Origin: Dasypus novemcinctus
Taxonomy: Eukaryota; Chordata; Mammalia; Cingulata; Dasypodidae
NCBI RefSeq assembly: GCF_030445035.2
Contig: NC_080678.1
Coordinates: forward strand, 60,713,087-60,777,086
Direction of reading: 5' to 3'
DNA length: 64,000 bases
In this document: one piece after another, positions 22,521-34,855 of the stretch
Numbering within the stretch: position 1 is the stretch's first letter
Layout of the letters: each line of letters starts with the position of its first letter
Program-made: the position numbers and the translations under genes
The notes under the pieces: model-generated
Told to the model about the DNA's origin: nothing
Seen by the model: only the letters and a program-made list of their open reading frames with translations
Databases searched by the model: none

Positions 22521-23330
22521 TCCACTTCTTTAGGAGAAGAGAAGAGCCAAAACACCCAGCAAACAGCCTCAATAATCTTTCAGGCATGTGAATGAGTCCA
22601 CAGTGGACCCCATCCCACCAGCCCAGGGAAAAGGTTTATGTTTTCTTCAGCTTCTTCAAGGTGACTTACAAAATGGTGAGAAACTGTCTTGCATGCTGTT
22701 CACTGGACATCCTCTAACCAATCCCCAACACTTCTACCCCAAATGCCAGATGTTATCCAATCAGAGGAAATTGGCCAGCATTGTGCTCTGTGCTTTACCT
22801 GCCTTGCCCCATTTAATCAAGTTGTCAGTATGTCAGAAGTCATGATCACCAGGGAAATCAAGCAGGTTCCCATTTTGCAAGGCAACTTGTGGACAAGAAG
22901 TTCAACAGAAAATCCAAAAGCCTGGAAACAAGGTTCTAAGACCACCTCCCAATCACCAGTAAATAGGGTTTTTGGGACTTTGACCAAATCAGCCAATCTG
23001 TCTTTAAGCTCCACTTCTCTTTGTAATTAGGAATATATAATGGCATACTTCTTTGCTGGGACATGCCAGTGAAAGGACAAAAAGTGAAATTCTCCCAGGG
23101 AATAAATTTTATTCCCTATAAAAATGTCAGATCACTCTAAAATGCATGAATGTTTAAGGGGCAATAAGATACCATTTAAGAGGAAGTGGAACTAATGGTT
23201 ACTTATCAGGAAAGCAAAACTGAAGACTGGCCAAGTTACTTGCAGCTTTGACATTGGGAGGCTAGCTCCAGAAGAGCAAAACCACAATTAGAAATAAATG
23301 GTCATCAGGTCTATTCATTAGAACTACTTG
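22521..23330. other. Unassigned sequence
   Basis: Moderately GC-balanced, with short chance open frames on both strands (up to 113 codons at 22,689-23,030) that lack recognisable protein features. It may be part of a further ERV element. Confidence 0.3.
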
Positions 23331-23334
23331 GTCA

Positions 23335-23812
23335 TGATGTGGGCTATGGGTGGGAGACTCTTTGTCTCTTAAGAGATAACCTAAGCTGTCTGTGACTTGT
23401 GGGTGTGGGACGGTAAGAGGCTGCAGTCCTGCCCTTGGTAACCATGGCAACAACTCCAGTCGCAGGAAACAGTTTAATAATGCAAAGTCTATAAACTTTA
23501 AATATTCAGGGAAAATGCAAACCAAATGTACTAGAAGCTTATCTAGAATGTATGAAGCCTATGCTAAAAGCTTACCTAGGATGTGGAAGATATATGCTAA
23601 CTCAAGCCTATTGAGAACTGAAACAAAGGGAGCATTTAACGGTTCCTCTCTGTATAAGAGGAACTCAAAAATCTTGTTCAGGGCTTGGGGTTGAAACAGA
23701 AAGTTCCCAAGTCCGGCCAGCCATCAATAAACCATTTTTCCTTCTCAAAATCATTCCTGAGTCCTGGCCTCTCTATATGCAAATAACTGAACCTCTCTCA
23801 AATTCTACAACA
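23335..23812 (+). repeat. ERV 5' LTR
   Basis: Starts TGATGTGGGC and ends CTACAACA. A TATA-like box (tataag) lies at 23,653-23,658 and an AATAAA signal at 23,726-23,731, placing the R-U5 boundary soon after. It matches the 3' LTR along its whole length apart from scattered substitutions and one 4-base indel (gtaa near 23,415). Confidence 0.9.
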
Positions 23813-23816
23813 TTTT

Positions 23817-23834
23817 TGGGGGCTCTCCCATGAT
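23817..23834 (+). promoter_or_regulatory. Retroviral primer-binding site, tRNA-Pro type
   Basis: Four bases after the LTR end, tgggggctctcccatgat resembles the 18-base complement of tRNA-Pro 3' ends used by gammaretroviruses, with several mismatches in the right half. Confidence 0.7.
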
Positions 23835-26800
23835 TGCAAACGAAGGCCAGAGACAGTAGCATTTTGCTGCCCCTTCCAATTCCCTGAGGAAGCCAGGAGG
23901 TCTTGGATGAACCCCAAATCTGGGCAACCCTGGATTAAATTTAATCCAGAAAAGATGTGGGCTCCACCAGAGTCTTCCCAATGAAAATCAAGGGCAATGG
24001 AAGCTTTGAAGAGGATTCTGGGAATGAAAAAGAACTCCGAACATGGAAGAAGGTAAGACTCCCCAGGAAAGCAATCTGGAAAGCCCTAGCTTTAATTGCT
24101 AGGAGGGGGAGGCTGATCACCTCCCAAGAGAACCCTAGTAGCCCCAGAAAATTGGGAAGAAGCCATTCTCTCTAGGTGTGGAAAAAGGAGTAAAACCAGG
24201 AAAAAGCCCTGGTGATTTAGGTTTGTCTAACTCCATGTTAGAATCTGGTTCTAGTCTTATATCCACTGAAGGAGTGGAGGCTTGATTATAATAGGAAGGG
24301 TTGTTTATAGGTTCGAGTCCTAACATCCTGGAAATTGGTCTGGATTTAAAAAAAAAAACAACTTGGTTACAGGAAAATGGATTGGCTTTTCTAGTGAAGC
24401 TTGGTCTGGGTATAAAGTTAAACAGTGAAAAAGGACTAGCTGGAAACTTTTGTTATGGTGCTGAATTAGGAATGAATTTGCTTTATACCAAATGTTAAGT
24501 GTTCTAAAGTTTGTGATGGCTGTGGGGCAGCCATGCTGAAAAAAAATATATAGAACTTGTGGGTCAAATTAGTGACTTTTGTGCTTCTGTCTGTGTCAGC
24601 TCAATGCTAGTGTTGGAGTTGTGTGGTTATGTAAAGTAGAATTTAGTTGAGCTGGAACCCTCCCTTGCCATTGGCAAGGGGGTGAAATGATTATGGGGCA
24701 AAACTGAGGAGTCTGGATGTTTGTGCATGCTCTGCTGTCTTGTCTGTGGTCTGCCCCTTTGCCAGGGCTTGGAGGCCATCTGTGTCTGCACCATGCACCC
24801 AAGTTTGTTGGTGCTGCCCCAGTCAGGGTGGCTGGGTCCCCGGGAGGGGTGCCAAATTTGAGTAGGTTCTGTCTGCCCATTTTGGCAGAAATCTATTCTA
24901 TTCATAAGCCGCATTCCTATTTGATTGTTGTGCATCCGACTGCCTGGAAGGAGGGGAAGTGAAGGGGGTGAAAAGCAGAATCAAAATAAATGCAGTACAG
25001 TTCCCTCCCTAGGGTGTCAAGGCCAAAATCTCTCTCTCTCTAAGACTGTAGAAATACTTTGGAATGTTTTAGAACTGTAAAATCATCTGAAGAAAGGAGG
25101 CTATGGCTTGAAACAATAGACCACTAATCACTTGATAGCCTTTTCAATGGTCCTGCTGGGAACTTCAGGGTTGTGAAACTACAGAGGGAAAAGAAAAAAA
25201 AGGAATGAAACACCATTTTAAAATCTATGTTTGGCTTTTGTCAGTTGCTGGCACCTAAGAATTCATGGTAAAAGGTAAAAAGGTAGTTTAAAATGAATCT
25301 TTAAATGCAATACTCTCTTGTTGGTGAATTAAATGCATAACTTGAAGATGAGAATTTGTTCCATTACTAAGAAAAGGCAGGACCTCAAAGAATTGTTATT
25401 AATAAAATTCTTGTAGCTTAATTAATAAAGGTATCCAATTCACGTTAAGGTTAAAAAATTAATAAAAACTGGAACTGAGTTAAGATCATTTATAAATGCC
25501 TTTATATTATAAAACATCAGAAAGATAATCACTGAAATTATAGCTGGGTGAACTTAGCCTGAAACTATTATTTAAGTGTAAATGCTAAACTAACCTTACC
25601 TTCATTTATGGTTGCTTCGAGCCTAGCCTCACCCCTTGCCTTTGCCTGTGGTTGTTTCATAACAGCTCCTGTCCTACTGGTATTAGTAACCCTGCTTTCT
25701 CTCATGAATGTAAGTGTGGACTGGATTGCTGCGTGGTGGAATTCTTAGCCCTTGGGTTTAAAGGACCACTGGAGTTTTACTATCTCCAAGGACTGGGGGG
25801 AATAAAGGGAGTCTCCTGCCTTGACTGTCAGTGTTCCTAGGAGTGGCAATTCATGAGAGAAAACAGTTTGTCTCCCTGGGGCTTCCAATAGCCTCAGTGA
25901 ATATACATAGAATTAGTCTTGTTGCTTATCAAAATTCTGCTAAATTCAAAGTGAAATATAAAGTTCTGAAACAAAAGGGAATTGTGTAGGAGCATTGGGA
26001 ACATTTTGGTTACAAGCCATTACTTAAGAAACAAAATTCTTGTGTAAAACTGCATGGTCATAGTATAAAACTGCACAGTCATAGTGCAAATTAAGAAAGA
26101 TTTCAGGAGTCTTTGAAATGTTTTGCAGTCACACTTATTTTGTGAAAAATGGAAGTTTTAAGTAACTAAAGTTATATTTTTGTGTCAAACTATTCATGTC
26201 TGCCTATTTGCTCAAATTGTTGAGGTTAAATATGCAGTTATATAAGTAATATATATTTCTGGACCCCAAATTAAGCTAAACAGTATATAAAATAATGCAA
26301 ATTATAAGTAACATCAATGAGTTGTGTTTCTGTGTCTAACTCTTTGTGTCTGCCCATTTGCTCAGTATATGTCTTCATACATCAGGATGATAATATCAAA
26401 TTAACAAGAGAAAATTCCTAAAAGAGCTCTATTCAAATTGTTAAAAATTAAATATGCAGTTATATATGTGAATAAATATTCTTGGAGCCCAAATTAGACT
26501 AAGCAGGATGAAAAGGTCATATAGAAATCAGATTATAGAAAGTATTGAAAAAGGGCCTCCTCTTTGCAAGAGTTTTGAAGGCAAGACTAGGAGTGGCAGA
26601 TTAAACCTATCTACTAGGCTAAGGAATTAAGAATCAATTTGCCCTGTAATTTCCCAGTTTAAACCTTTTGTCAGCCATAAAATGTAAAAAACAAAGATTA
26701 GTTTAGTTTTCATGCAAAGGAAGAAAATATTGATTAATGTAACTTGGTAGCCTACTGCCTCAGTCTCCCACTCCCAGATTAAATAGCAACAAAGAAAACT

Positions 26801-29691
26801 AGTTTAAGCCAGTCCTATAGGCAATAAAACATGCCCAAGAAAGAGCTATGTCAATACCAATTCAGCACTAAATTCCATTCCTTATTTGACAAAGGGGAGC
26901 AAGTAAAAATTAAACGGTTAGAATGTAATGGAGGAAGCGGTTGAATCACAATTAAATCACAAAATTTTACATGGGAAAGTTAGATTTTCTTGGATAGGCT
27001 GTAACTTCTGAAGTATCCAATCTATGGAGAAAGAGAGGAAGAGCTCACGTGCTAGGCTTAGGGGTATAAACTGTGTCATTTTTCTTTGTTCGGGGTGCCA
27101 GCTATGTTTTCTGGTTGTGTGCCCCTTCTTGCAAGATTGAAAATAAATTCTTTTCTTCTCCACAGTTGGGTGAGCCTTATTTTCTTCCAGAAGAAGATTT
27201 CTTTCCAACAAAAATAAAAGTAATTAGTGGTTCTGTTGACAAATTTCAGTAAGTAAAGAAAAGTCCATAAAAACTATAGAGAGATTTTCCTGGATTATGA
27301 TTAAACAAATTAAGTATTGTGTAATATGTTTTAAAACCTGGTAGTCAGTATGCTTTTAAAAATTATTCATTTTCATAACTTAAATAAAGAAAAAAGTTTT
27401 TAGCTTCCTGTAAGAAAAAAAGAGAACATTCCTTGCATAAACTATAGTGGTTTCAATTTTATTTAACTTGAGTGTAATCTCTCACAGTTAATTTATAAGC
27501 TAAATTAACATTATATGTACAAAGTCTTTAGAGTAATGGAAATTGTAAGTTGGCATTGGTGAAATTAGGCTAAAGAAAAAAGATTGTAGATATACTTTCT
27601 TAAATAAATAAAGTAAATTTCTTTGGTTGGTAATTGTAATTTAATAAGTTTATTTAAACATGAGGTGGCTAGTCAATGTGGTTATAGTCAATTATAAAGA
27701 GTTTGTAAAACATCTTCCAAACTGAAAACATTTAAATAGTTCTAGTTCTAGAAGTCATTGTTAACTAAAAACTTAGATTGGTATTGGTTGCAAAAAAAAA
27801 CTTCGTGATAATAAAACTTGTCCGAAGTCCACCGCAAGGTGTAAACTTAAGTAAATGGTAATAAAAAGTTATCTTGATTCTATTGGGAATCTTTTGTTTT
27901 CATTTTAACAAAGAAAAATAATTTTTCCCTCTATTAGTAAAGTAAAGTACGTACTGTTATCTTCTTGGTAAAATTGTGTAAGTAAACAGTCATTTGATAT
28001 ATGCATTAAATTGTTTAAAATATATGTAAAAACAAGGAATAAACTTTAACATTGTCAAACTCTTTTGTGCATTCAAACCAAGCCTTGAATACATTGCAGG
28101 TTGCCTCTCCACATGAGTTATTGGCTAGGCTAGTCAATGACCCCTCAATTTAAAATATTTGCTATATCAGCCTCTGGTTTTGCTCCTGAAGTTGATGGAA
28201 ACTATGTTGCAGTTTCAAGCTCCTGCAGCAGCCAGTGATGGCTCGCTACAGCCAAGTGTACAATGGATATCACCTCCAGACTGGCACTGTTCTATAGTGC
28301 CAGAGAGCACTATGTACCAGGCTGGTAGAATACTGGAAACTCTCTAGAATAAACAATGCTGCGACTTGCTCACTGTGTGAAGAACATGCTAAATGGAGCC
28401 ACGATACCAGGATACTGTAAGTAAAATTTAAACACAATTGGCATTATGGCCTGCTCCCATGGAGAGATAACATGTAAAGTATTACAAACCTGATACTTAA
28501 AACTATTAATTGCAACTCTGAATCCTTATGCATTAAGTAATACATTAGTTAATATTAAGTGCTATACTTTTATCCTGTACTAAATATATGTCTAATAATT
28601 ATAACGTTATCTTTTCTATTTTGGATCAAGTGCAAAAGTATATTAGACATGTTAAATTCCTGGTACATTCATTTTCTAAACAGTTAATAAGCATGTCTAT
28701 AGAATAAGGTGGCTGTGTCAGCCAGGCTCAGTCAACTTACTATTCTACTGTACTCTACTGTGTAGCAAAAATGAGGCTTGCTTGCTAATAATGTCACCTA
28801 TTAAACAAGTCAAAATTACCAAAAATTGTACAATTAAAACCAAAATGTAAAAAAAAACAAAACCTTTATTCTGTAGTTCTGATCATTCTCACAGCTAAAA
28901 ACTAAGAAAATGTCCAACTTGGTGTACTAATCCAGAATGAAACCAATTGCCCAAAGGGTGCCAGTTCACCAGGAGCATCTGACAGAGCACATGAGTACCA
29001 GTCATTAAACAGCTTGAAATGTGTCTTCAAACAAAGCTGAGTATCTATTGCAATTTCTCTCTAAAAATAAATAACTTAGAAAAAAAATATATATATATAT
29101 AGTGTTCCCACCAGCTGTTAAAAAAGGGTGTCATCTTTATAGGCACCTAACCTTGTCTACCTCTGTAATCCAATGTCCTCTTTTAAAAATGGGTATTCCA
29201 AATTTTTAATTAAGTTTGTTTCTTTCAGAATGAACATCTTATTAACCACATGAAAACTTCATCCAACTTCATGCAGAAAGCCAGCTCCATCTTCCTCCAT
29301 TTAAAATAAAATAGAATTTTACACCTTGTTAGGCAATGACTATAGCCCATAGCCAGCAGGAAGCAGTTACAGAAAAGAGATCATCTCCCTTCAGCACCCC
29401 TTTAAAATTAAAGGTGTAAACTCTTTAAGAGTAAAACAGAATTGATAGATGGATCTGGAACCTGGCTGAAGATCTATGTGGGCACCGGTGGCCCTGGGAT
29501 GACTGCAGGGGGACCCCTGCCCCAGGCTCCTGCTGTCTGGAGTAAAAACTGCTAAATTTCTAGGAACAGGCTCCTGGATGCTACACTGAAAATTGATAAA
29601 TAAAGTAATCAGTCAAAACAACAAACAGCCATCCACCTCGTAGTTCCAACAATAAGGATGCCAAAGCTTAGCAAGTTAAACTTTGGCATAT
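23835..29691 (+). other. ERV internal region, non-coding
   Basis: The first kilobase is moderately GC-rich and has a splice-donor-like aag|gtaagact at about 24,050. From 25,000 it becomes very AT-rich. The longest open frames are about 100 codons and show no retroviral domain. A solo LTR of another family interrupts it. I see no trace of protease, reverse-transcriptase or envelope motifs. Confidence 0.6.
26683..27210 (+). mobile_element. Solo LTR (family B, copy 1), nested in the ERV
   Basis: Starts TGTAAAAAACAAAG and ends TTTCCAACA, with a 4-base TSD aaaa (26,679-26,682 and 27,211-27,214). The AAAA repeat is low in complexity, but the borders agree with copy 2 at 33,408. It holds a ccaat box, a tataaac box near 27,065 and an aaataaattc polyadenylation signal near 27,145. 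Being inside the ERV internal region, it was inserted after that provirus. Confidence 0.85.
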
Positions 29692-29700
29692 GGGGAGAAA
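29692..29700 (+). promoter_or_regulatory. Polypurine tract of the ERV
   Basis: ggggagaaa lies directly before the 3' LTR, the position and base content of a retroviral plus-strand primer. Confidence 0.65.
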
Positions 29701-30174
29701 TAATGTGGGCTCTGGGTGGGAGGCTCTTTGTCTCTTAAGAGATAACCTAAGCTGCCTGTGACTTGTGAGTGTGGGACGGAGGCTGCAGTCTGGTCCTTGG
29801 TAACCATGGCAACGACTCCAGTCCCAGGAAACCGTTTAACAATGTAAAGTCTATAAACTTTAAATATTCAGGGAAAATGCAAACCAAATGTACTAGAAGC
29901 TTATCTAGAATGTATGAAGCCCATGCTAGAAGTTTACCTAGGATGTGGAAGATATATGCTAATTCAAGCGTATTGAGAACTGAAACAAAAGGACCATTTG
30001 GCCTTTCCTCTCTGTATAAAAGGAACTCAAAAATCTTGTTTGGGGCTCGGGGTTGAAACAGAAAGCTCCCGAGTCGAGCCGGCCATCAATAAACCATTTT
30101 TCCTTCTCAAAATCATTCCTGAGTCCTGGTCTCTCTATACGCAAATAACTGAACCTCTCTCAAATTCTACAACA
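29701..30174 (+). repeat. ERV 3' LTR
   Basis: Starts TAATGTGGGC (the TG start has become TA) and ends CTACAACA. TATA-like and AATAAA signals sit at the same positions as in the 5' LTR. Confidence 0.9.
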
Positions 30175-30189
30175 GTCACACTAGATATT

Positions 30190-30950
30190 TTAACAAGTCC
30201 CCCTCTCTCAATGAGGATTTCTTTTTATTTATTTTAACTAGAAATTCAAATTTTCAAGAGCTATGACCCAGCTATCAATGAGAGAGTAATTCTTGGTTAA
30301 AAGTTTCTGCACACAAGCCAGACACAAGAGGACACATATGTATGATTGTGCTATTGTGAACTAAATATACTGTGTAAACTCATGGAGTTAATAATTAGAA
30401 TATAGGCCACCAGAAAGTAGAAGGACAGTAAAGAATGGAAAGCTGAGGATTAATGTGTGTAGAAATGGTAAAATGGTTGTTTTATGAATCTTTGAAAATG
30501 AATAGAAATGATGGAAACATACCGTGGTGTTTGTAACTAGCAGAGGTATTATATAGGTGTGATAGTGGCTGAAAAGGAAAGTCTAAGGTTACATATACTA
30601 CTAGAAGGAAAGCTAAAAACTGTAAATGGGACTGTATGTAAAACCACATGTAAAACATGAATATGGGTGATATTGCATATGTAAAACTATTTTTCAAAAT
30701 ATAAATATACTAGAGAGAAGATAAAAGAACAGCAGCTATTTTTGGCAGGGGTTGCAAAGATTGGGAGATGATGAGTTTTGTTTACTTTTTATTTAGTATT
30801 ATTATTGGAATAATGGAAGTGCTCTAAGAATGATTGAACTGATGAATGCACAAATATGTGATTACAGCAAATACCATTGATTTTACACTTTGGATGGATT
30901 TATGCTTTATTAATATGTATCAATAAAATTGATTTCTTTTAAAAAAAAAC
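30190..30950 (+). mobile_element. L1 3'UTR fragment
   Basis: Old L1 3' end: 'gtaaaactatttttcaaaat', 'gggagatgatgagttttg', 'ttgattttacactttggatg', 'gtatcaataaaattgatttc' and then an A tail at 30,941-30,949. A related 3' end is at 54,340-54,660. The left border is uncertain. Confidence 0.65.
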
Positions 30951-30954
30951 AAAA

Positions 30955-32205
30955 GGAAAAACAGCACAGTATTGAATTGAGAGTTCAAAAAAACACTCAC
31001 ATCTGTGGCCAGTTGACTTTTGACAAGAATATTGAATCCACTAAATTGGGAAAGAATAGTCTCTTCAATAATGGTACTGGGAAAACTGAATATCCATATG
31101 AAAGGCAATGAAAGTTTGCCCCTACTTCACACCATATATTATAAAAAAATCAACTCAAAGTGGATCAAAGACTAGACATAAGAATGAAAATTATAAAACT
31201 CCTAGGAGAAAACACAGGGAAGCGTTTTTAGGACATTGTGTTAAACAATGGTCTTAGAATTTTATACCAAAATACAAGCATCAGAAGAAAAAACAATAGA
31301 TAAATGAGACTTCATCAAAATAAAAATCTGTTGTGCATCAATGGACTTCATTATGAAACTAGAAGGATAACCACAGAAAGTGAGAAAATATTTGGAAATT
31401 GTATATTTGGCCTGGGTTTAATATGCAGAATATAAAAGGAACCCCTAAAGCTTCACCAATAGAAAAACAACCCAATTTTTTAAAATGGGCAAAAGATTTG
31501 AATAGACATTTCTCCAAAGAAGATACACAAATGGCCAAAAAGCACATGAAAAAATGTTCAACATTATTAGGAAAATGCAAATAAAAACCATGTTACATAG
31601 CATTTCGCATACACTAGAATGGCTAATGTAACAAAAACAGAAAACGAGTTTGGGAGAAGAGATGATGAAATAAGAACATTTGTTCATAGTTTGTGGAAAT
31701 ATAAAATGATGCAGTTGCTGTGGAAAACAGTTGGTGTTTCCTCAGCAAAGTAAGTCTAGAATTGCCATATGACCCACCAATCCCACTTCTTGGTATATAC
31801 CCAAAATAATTGAAAGCAGAGACTCAAACATATTTTCACACCAATATTCATAGCAGAATTATTCACAATTCTTCCAGAGATGGAAGCAGCCCAAATGTCC
31901 AAAAAGAGATGAGTGGATAAACAAAATATGATATGTACGTACACTGAAATATTATTCAGCATAGAAAAGAATGAAATTATGTTATAAGCGATGATATGGT
32001 TGAACCTTGAAGACATGGTGAGTAAAGTAAGCCAGATTCAAACGAAGAAATATTTGAAATAATTGGAAAAGATAAACTTACAGAGTCAGAAGCTAGATTA
32101 CAGGTTACTGGGGCTGGGGTGTAGGTAAGGGATGAGGAGTTAATGGTTAATTGGTAGAGAGTTTCTGTTTGTTGTGAAGGAAAAGTTTGGTAATGTACGG
32201 TGGTG
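30955..32205 (+). mobile_element. 5'-truncated old L1, ORF2 C-terminal part and 3'UTR
   Basis: Begins in late ORF2 and runs through blocks parallel to 41,800-42,860 of the young L1: 'tcaactcaaagtggatcaaa', 'aaaatgggcaaaagatttg', 'tctccaaagaagatacac', 'cacatgaaaaaatgttc', 'ttgccatatgacccacc', 'gtatatacccaaaata', 'gagtggataaacaaaatatg'. It ends with a 3'UTR of the 'ctggggtgtaggtaaggg ... gttaatggttaattgg' type. Frames are interrupted; the piece from 31,399 to 31,584 stays open. Confidence 0.8.
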
Positions 32206-33403
32206 ATGACAAGATACCCACTATGATTCCCTGTCGGTTCCTGCTCTTACAATGTAACCCCACTGGAGTAAACTCAGTCAACCACAGTCTTCTTGGGCAA
32301 GGTTCTTCCAAACACTGGAAGCCTGGCTTCCATCTGTAGTGTTCTCTCTGGTCCATTTGAAACTGTATACATCCTTATTTCACCTAGTTCTTCAAGGTGA
32401 GAGAAAACCACCCATCCCTCCATCACAAGTATACACTTACATATACCCATGTATCTTCTGGGACACTAAGGAATATCCAAAGACTCAATATGAAACAGAT
32501 TTTCCTCTTGTTAAAGAAGTCTTCTACCAAAGAATCTTTGTTTTTTCCATATAAAGTCTAAAGTAGGATAAAGGGTAAGAATTGCAAAACTGTTTTCCGC
32601 TACTTTCCTTCAAGTCCTTTCTTTACAATTTGTGATTTTTAGGGTTGCGGGGGAGGGGGTGGTGTACCTTTTCAACTGATTGTTCACAGTTTTGATTTAC
32701 AGCAAATATGCAGTCAACAGGAAAATCTCCAACTTTAACCATAGTTTCATTGTATACAGACAACCTTAATTTAACTTTCTGGGATATTATTTGCTATACT
32801 GTAGAAGTAGAACTACAATGTTCTTTTTATTCCTTGTGGGCTTTTGTAAGGGATAAACAGCTTTTTGATCTGCGCCAGTTTTTGGTCACTGAAAATTGCA
32901 TAGGATTTGATGAAAATAAACTCTGAGTGAAAAAAGGTGACTTACCACATTTGAGTCTCCTGTTCAACAGTTGTGGTGGTCAAAGAGGACAGGGCTGAGT
33001 AAGAGAATTGTACTTCTCTGAGATACGTCTCCTGCTACAACCTGGAGAGTGGTTACTGTAGTAGGGTACTTATCACTCTTCCCTGTGGCAAAGAGGGTGT
33101 TACATCCTGTCTTTGGATCTCCAGCTACAGACACCAAAGCCCTGAAGGAACAGAAGTCCCCAGAGGCTCCTAAGGCCAGAGCGGTTTAAGTTGATAATGT
33201 TGGTGCAGAGCTTCTGATCCTCCAGAGTAGGTCTGAAAAGCCAATTTGGCCAACAGTTGATGTACATTATTTTTAAGCATGAAAATGCAAGATACAGATT
33301 TGTGGTCTCATAATCCAGAAAGTTCTTCAAGGGGCATAGCTCAAACAGGGCAGAAACTCACATTACTTTTATCAAGAGGAAAAAACACAGAGGAAAAAGT
33401 ACA
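32206..33403. other. Unassigned sequence
   Basis: Mixed composition with a G-rich run (gcgggggagggggtggtg) at about 32,647-32,665. Chance frames only. No repeat or gene recognised. Confidence 0.3.
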
Positions 33404-33407
33404 CTCT

Positions 33408-33916
33408 TATAAGAAACAAAGATTAGTTTAGTTTTCACATAAAGGAAGAAAATAATGATTAATGTAACCTGGCGGCCTACTGCCTCAATCTCCCACTCCC
33501 AGGTTAAATAGCAACAAAGGAAACAAGCTTAAGCCAGTCCTATAGGCAATAAAAAAGATGCCCAACAAAAAGCTAAGTCAATACCAATTCAGCACTAAAT
33601 TCCATTCCTTATTTGACAAAGGGAAGCAGGTAAAAACTAAAATGGTTGGAATGTGATGGGGGAAGTGGTTAATCACAAATTTTGCATGGGAAAGTTAGAT
33701 CTTCTCAGATGGGCTGTAACTTCTGAAGTATCCAATCTATGGAGAAACAGAGGACCGGCTTGCGTGCCAGGCTTAGGGGTATAAATTGTGTCATTTTTCT
33801 TTGTTCGGCACCAATCATGTTTTCTGGTTGTGCACCCCTTCTTGCAAGATTGAGAATAAATTCTTTTCTTCTCCACAATTGGGTCAGCCTTATTTTCTTC
33901 CAGAAGATTTCTAACA
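33408..33916 (+). mobile_element. Solo LTR (family B, copy 2)
   Basis: Matches copy 1 at 26,683 throughout. It starts TATAAGAAAC (TG decayed to TA) and ends TTTCTAACA, with TSD ctct at 33,404-33,407 and 33,917-33,920. A ccaat box lies at 33,732-33,736, tataaa at 33,780-33,785 and AATAAA at 33,855-33,860: a complete U3-R layout. The two copies are about 6.2 kb apart, but each has its own TSD, so they are separate solo LTRs and not the ends of one provirus. Confidence 0.88.
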
Positions 33917-34241
33917 CTCTTATGAAGGTAATTATACTAGGCCATTTTTATTGTTAGGACTAGCTGTTTTCCTTCTATTGTTTTGAATAAACTAGCTTAT
34001 TTTGCTTTACCTGGATGGTACTCTGGAAGGGGAGTAGGGTAGGCAAATAATGTTTTTTAAAGAAGTAATTCCTTTTCTAAAAGTCTAATTTGTACCTTTA
34101 AGAAAGTCTAAATATAGAGAGAAATAAAACACATTGTCTTTTCGCTTGGTAGCCTTCAGCTAATGTTTTAGAAAGTAATTTTCATTTCTACAAATAAATT
34201 CCTGGTCCCAAGTTAACTCATTTAATATTCTAGCTCTTAAC

Positions 34242-34698
34242 TGTGGAGAAGTAGGAGCCTGGACCACCCCCACCAGAGAGGAAAATTCCACAGCCCCCTA
34301 ACTGCATATATCTCGCTCGGTAACAAGCTTGCTCAACTGTAAAACCTTATCTCAAATCTTCCTCCTGTAGAAAGTCTCGTCAGCCCCTGCCAAAAGACCA
34401 ACCTGACCCAGACCCTTGTAAATAACAAGAACTCCCCAACCACTTCTCTCCCCTGATAGAATCCCCAGTTAGAATCCCCAGCACTTAATTAATCACAAAC
34501 ATCGGTTTCTGTACATGCTTGCTTGCTGAGCTATTGCCCCCTGCCCTGAACCTAAAGGCCCATATAAGCAAACTCTTCCATGACCCGGGGCTGCTCTCTC
34601 CTCTGCGGCGGATAGAGAAGTCGCCACGCAGCTAATAAAGCTCTCAATTGGAATTTTATTCAGAGTCTGAGTCTGGTTGATATTGCTGGTCTATAACA
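34242..34698 (+). mobile_element. Solo LTR (family C), gammaretrovirus-like
   Basis: Starts TGTGGAGAAG and ends CTATAACA, with the 5-base TSD ttaac at 34,237-34,241 and 34,699-34,703. It has a TATA-like box tataag at 34,563, a ctgctctctcctctgcgg R-region phrase and an AATAAA signal at 34,634-34,639. The R/U5 text is like class I retroviral LTRs. No internal sequence is left. It has fewer obvious lesions than the ERV at 23 kb. Confidence 0.88.
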
Positions 34699-34855
34699 TT
34701 AACAAAGAAGGAAAAATTATTTTTATGCAGATGAAATTTGATTTGTTTTTTAATCATATGTTCGATGAGGACAAATATTCATTTAGTTCTGAAAAATTAT
34801 GTAATGGGTGTGTCGCATTACATAAATTGGCAAAATATTTCTATTTTTTCCTCAG

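Larger units (their letters stand above)
23331..30178 (+). mobile_element. Class I (gammaretrovirus-like) ERV provirus, degenerate
   Basis: Two LTRs in the same orientation (23,335-23,812 and 29,701-30,174) enclose about 5.9 kb. The flanks carry the 4-base TSD gtca (23,331-23,334 and 30,175-30,178), the length usual for class I ERVs. A tRNA-Pro-like primer site follows the 5' LTR and a purine tract precedes the 3' LTR. I find no gag, pol or env similarity and no long open frame inside, so it is either thoroughly decayed or a non-coding, non-autonomous family. By eye the LTRs differ at about 35-40 of some 474 sites (roughly 8%), indicating an old insertion. A solo LTR of another family is nested at 26,683-27,210. 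Confidence 0.88.

Noticed and set aside
22689-23030. 113-codon open frame
   Set aside because: No recognisable protein features, no splice or promoter context, and overlapping frames on both strands are equally long.
26683-33916. A provirus with the two family-B LTRs as its ends
   Set aside because: The two LTRs have different TSDs, and the interval contains the 3' LTR of another ERV plus L1 fragments, not retroviral genes.
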